Source: an uncultured Leptolyngbyaceae cyanobacterium
GTDB taxonomy: Bacteria > Cyanobacteriota > Cyanobacteriia > Leptolyngbyales > Leptolyngbyaceae
DNA: 64,000 bases
Direction: 5' to 3'
NCBI GenBank assembly: GCA_938023035.1
Contig: CALIDI010000005.1
Location: 1 to 64,000 of the forward strand
Below the pieces are notes generated by a model. It did not search any database, was not told the origin of the DNA, and saw only the letters and a list, made by a program, of their open reading frames with translations. Position 1 is the first letter of the stretch, and each line of letters opens with the position of its first letter. The translations under genes were made by a program, and so were the position numbers. This document shows, one piece after another, positions 62,215 to 64,000 of this stretch.

Positions 62215-63213
62215 ATGGGTAGGTTTTCTGGAACCAGGTTCAATCAAAGAATCGCCGTCACTAGCTTGGCTACAGCAATGCTTGGGTTCTCTGCCTGTAC
62301 CTTTCCCTCCCCTCCCCAGGCCTCGCCAAAGCGCGGATCTGGCAATACGAGAAACGTCGCTCAATCGGCTGCGCTTAGCTTCTCTGGTTCTCTGGCTACA
62401 CCTAATATCTGTGCCACTATTTTACAAGAGCGGCTTTCCCAGGAAGACGGCGGTTTGATAGAGGTGGCCAACAATGTGACAACCCCTTACACGACTTCTA
62501 ATGAGATTGAAAGTTTGCGGGGTAGTGCTACGGTGCGGTTTGCTAGCACCAATCGGTTTGCCAACTACCGCTACGACTGTGCCGTCGCGCTTCGCACAGG
62601 GGTTGTTACCCAATTTAACTATCAGCGGGTAGACTCATCTGAACCAAGCCGATTGCCCGATGCCGGTACTGATCGCATGGATTCATCTGAACCAAGTCGA
62701 TCGCTCAATGGCAGCAGTGCCGATCGCTGTGTCAGAAACCTGAGACAGCAGGTCGCCCAGGAAACTGGAGGTTGGGCAGAAGTAACGGCGAATACGGGAA
62801 TGCCTTCCTTTGTTTCTAATGCGGAGGAGCGTGTACAGGGTAGAGCCACCCTACGGCTTGAAAACGTTGACAGTTTAGTAGATTACCGCTATGAATGCAC
62901 TATCAACATTCGGACGGGGAATGTCACCCAGCTAACCTATCGACGGATTACCCTAGAGGCTGGCGATCGCCCCAAAATCCCGATTCAGGATGCCTATAAT
63001 CGGGGTTATCGCCGGGGGCAGTACGATGCCCTCAATACCCAAACCTATGATCCTTCTCCGGGGGGAGAAGACGCAGACATTCGGAATGCCCCTGACCTCG
63101 CCAATGCTTACAGCCGGGGGTACGTTGCAGGGTATCAGGCGGCGATCGATGCAGCAAACCCACCCCCAATTGACCCACCTTGGAGCGGCCCACCTGTGCT
63201 CGGAGGATGGTAA
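62215..63213 (+). CDS. Lipoprotein with an internally duplicated domain
   Basis: This is a 332-residue exported protein with lipobox LGFSAC (Cys at about residue 28). Two homologous modules lie at about 65-140 and 170-245. Each begins with a Cys-x-x-x-L-x-Q helix (CATILQERLSQEDGG and CVRNLRQQVAQETGG). Each ends with YRYDCAVALRTGVVTQFNYQR or YRYECTINIRTGNVTQLTYRR. The linker duplicates DSSEPSR. A C-terminal region (about 255-332) has NRGYRRGQYDA and a Pro-rich end. I do not know the domain. It starts 39 bases after glgA on the same strand. Confidence 0.75.
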   Translation: MGRFSGTRFNQRIAVTSLATAMLGFSACTFPSPPQASPKRGSGNTRNVAQSAALSFSGSLATPNICATILQERLSQEDGGLIEVANNVTTPYTTSNEIESLRGSATVRFASTNRFANYRYDCAVALRTGVVTQFNYQRVDSSEPSRLPDAGTDRMDSSEPSRSLNGSSADRCVRNLRQQVAQETGGWAEVTANTGMPSFVSNAEERVQGRATLRLENVDSLVDYRYECTINIRTGNVTQLTYRRITLEAGDRPKIPIQDAYNRGYRRGQYDALNTQTYDPSPGGEDADIRNAPDLANAYSRGYVAGYQAAIDAANPPPIDPPWSGPPVLGGW

Positions 63214-63263
63214 AAGAATGAAGAGGGATTAGATGAGTGCCGCTACAGAGACTTTGAATCCGG

Positions 63264-63384
63264 TTCCTCTTTGCCCATTTTGGCAAAGGGGTATAGCCCT
63301 GACGGGCATTCAAGCCAAGCAAAGGGGGATGTGGCGCTCTGCTCTTCTCGCAGGGTGGGGCAATCTGCAAAAGTGGGATGTATC
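63264..63384 (-). repeat. Dispersed element, family B, copy 3 (partial)
   Basis: The right end (about 63351-63383) carries GGTGGGGCAATCTGCAAAAG as in the copy at 58201, and the inner GCCCATTTTGGCAAAGGGG and GCCCTGACGGGCATTCAAG blocks are shared. The left end is missing or divergent. It fills the gap between the lipoprotein gene and the last gene. Confidence 0.55.
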
Positions 63385-63474
63385 CGATGTCCTGATGCTT
63401 TGGCAAAGAACTTCTTGAATTGGCGAAACTCGCCTGTATGGACGTTGAGTTCATCGATCCTTTAGCGGTTTGTT

Positions 63475-64000
63475 ATGACTTTACAAATGCCCCAAAAACC
63501 TCTGGTTTGGCTCCTTTGGCTAGGTTTGCTCCTCTATAGTTTTCTACTGGCTCCGCCGGATCACCCTGATACCTTCGACCTGATTCGACGGCTCTCGGCA
63601 GGGCAATTCATGGGCATTAATCCCTTAATTGTGGCTTTGTTTAACCTGATGGGTGTGCTGCCGTTGCTTTACAGTTGTGTGCTTTATGCTGATGGGCGAG
63701 GGCAGCGGGTACGGGCATTTCCTTTCATTTTTCTGTCTTTTTTGATTGGGGCCTTTGGGTTGCTTCCTTACCTGGCTTTACGTCAGGCAAATCCAACCTT
63801 TACAGGGCCTAAGAATTGGGTCATTCGATTGTTTGACTCGCGCTGGCTAGGTTTGCTGATTTTGCTGGGGAGCACGGCATTGCTTAGCTATGGCATAAGC
63901 CAAGGCGATTGGGCTGATTTTTGGCAGCAGTGGCAGACCCGGCGTTTTATCCATGTGATGAGTTTAGATTTTTGTTGTCTCTGCGCCCTGTTTCCGCTGC
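63475..64000 (+). CDS. Multi-pass membrane protein, 3' end beyond the window
   Basis: A frame from ATG 63475 stays open to the window end (175 codons seen). It begins MTLQMPQKPLVWLLWLGLL, with hydrophobic segments near residues 11-24, 47-70, 83-98, and 121-138. Recognisable features are PPDHPDTFDLI and the Trp/Gln-rich QGDWADFWQQWQTRRFIHVM. Similar proteins are widespread in cyanobacteria and plants, but I do not assign a function. Confidence 0.75.
   Translation, partial: MTLQMPQKPLVWLLWLGLLLYSFLLAPPDHPDTFDLIRRLSAGQFMGINPLIVALFNLMGVLPLLYSCVLYADGRGQRVRAFPFIFLSFLIGAFGLLPYLALRQANPTFTGPKNWVIRLFDSRWLGLLILLGSTALLSYGISQGDWADFWQQWQTRRFIHVMSLDFCCLCALFPL

Noticed and set aside
62330-62365. RGSGN motif in the lipoprotein, similar to RGSGR
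   Set aside because: The fifth residue is Asn and the protein is a lipoprotein without PatX features; the PatX-like gene at 24394 is the real candidate.

Overview
The window comes from a phycobilisome-containing cyanobacterium. It carries a complete phycocyanin operon (cpcB, cpcA, two rod linkers, cpcD), psaC, a cyanobacterial FurA, a plant-like GlgA, and dozens of GCGATCGC (HIP1) octamers. HetR, a PatX-type RGSGR protein and a HetZ-related protein point to a filamentous species. Heterocyst formation cannot be decided from this window. Gene order is mosaic, with short operons on both strands, as is usual in these genomes.

Layout. 0-5 kb: a sensor kinase/response regulator pair, then an M23 peptidase and an SGNH hydrolase. 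5-10 kb: Maf, a GST, and an RND permease that lacks both docking lobes. 9.8-15 kb: a nucleoside phosphorylase-like protein, a DUF1822 plus sigma-like pair, a lipoprotein and an ABA4-like membrane protein. 15-19 kb: the cpc operon on the minus strand with hairpins in its spacers. 20-23 kb: a CNT nucleoside transporter with unusual repeats, and a dipeptide epimerase. 23.2-24.6 kb: patX-hetR. 24.9-28.3 kb: an oligopeptide-type permease, riboflavin synthase, a DUF151 nuclease and a DUF427 protein. 28.3-31.7 kb: a gene-poor stretch with a clear ISKra4-type transposase remnant, a doubtful Tn3-like fragment and a TSUP carrier. 31.7-40.5 kb: a flavin monooxygenase, a DUF4346 protein, bestrophin, a 1629-residue glycosyltransferase/haemagglutinin/CHAT fusion and a TPR protein. 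40.6-57 kb: mostly housekeeping genes (rpiA, glutaredoxin, 5-FTHF cyclo-ligase, lysS, purN, YqgF, psaC) between secreted or membrane proteins of unknown role. 57-64 kb: tRNA-Arg(CCG), furA, glgA, a duplicated-domain lipoprotein and a truncated membrane protein gene.

The most interesting items are these. (1) The patX-hetR pair supplies a regulator and its probable RGSGR peptide inhibitor. (2) The cytosolic glycosyltransferase is fused to a two-partner-secretion passenger and a CHAT protease, with an internal signal peptide and a possible internal TTG start. (3) The RND pump has lost both outer-membrane docking lobes. (4) Intergenic regions carry at least two families of dispersed elements with inverted-repeat ends. 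No CRISPR array, intact insertion sequence, prophage or rRNA gene was seen.
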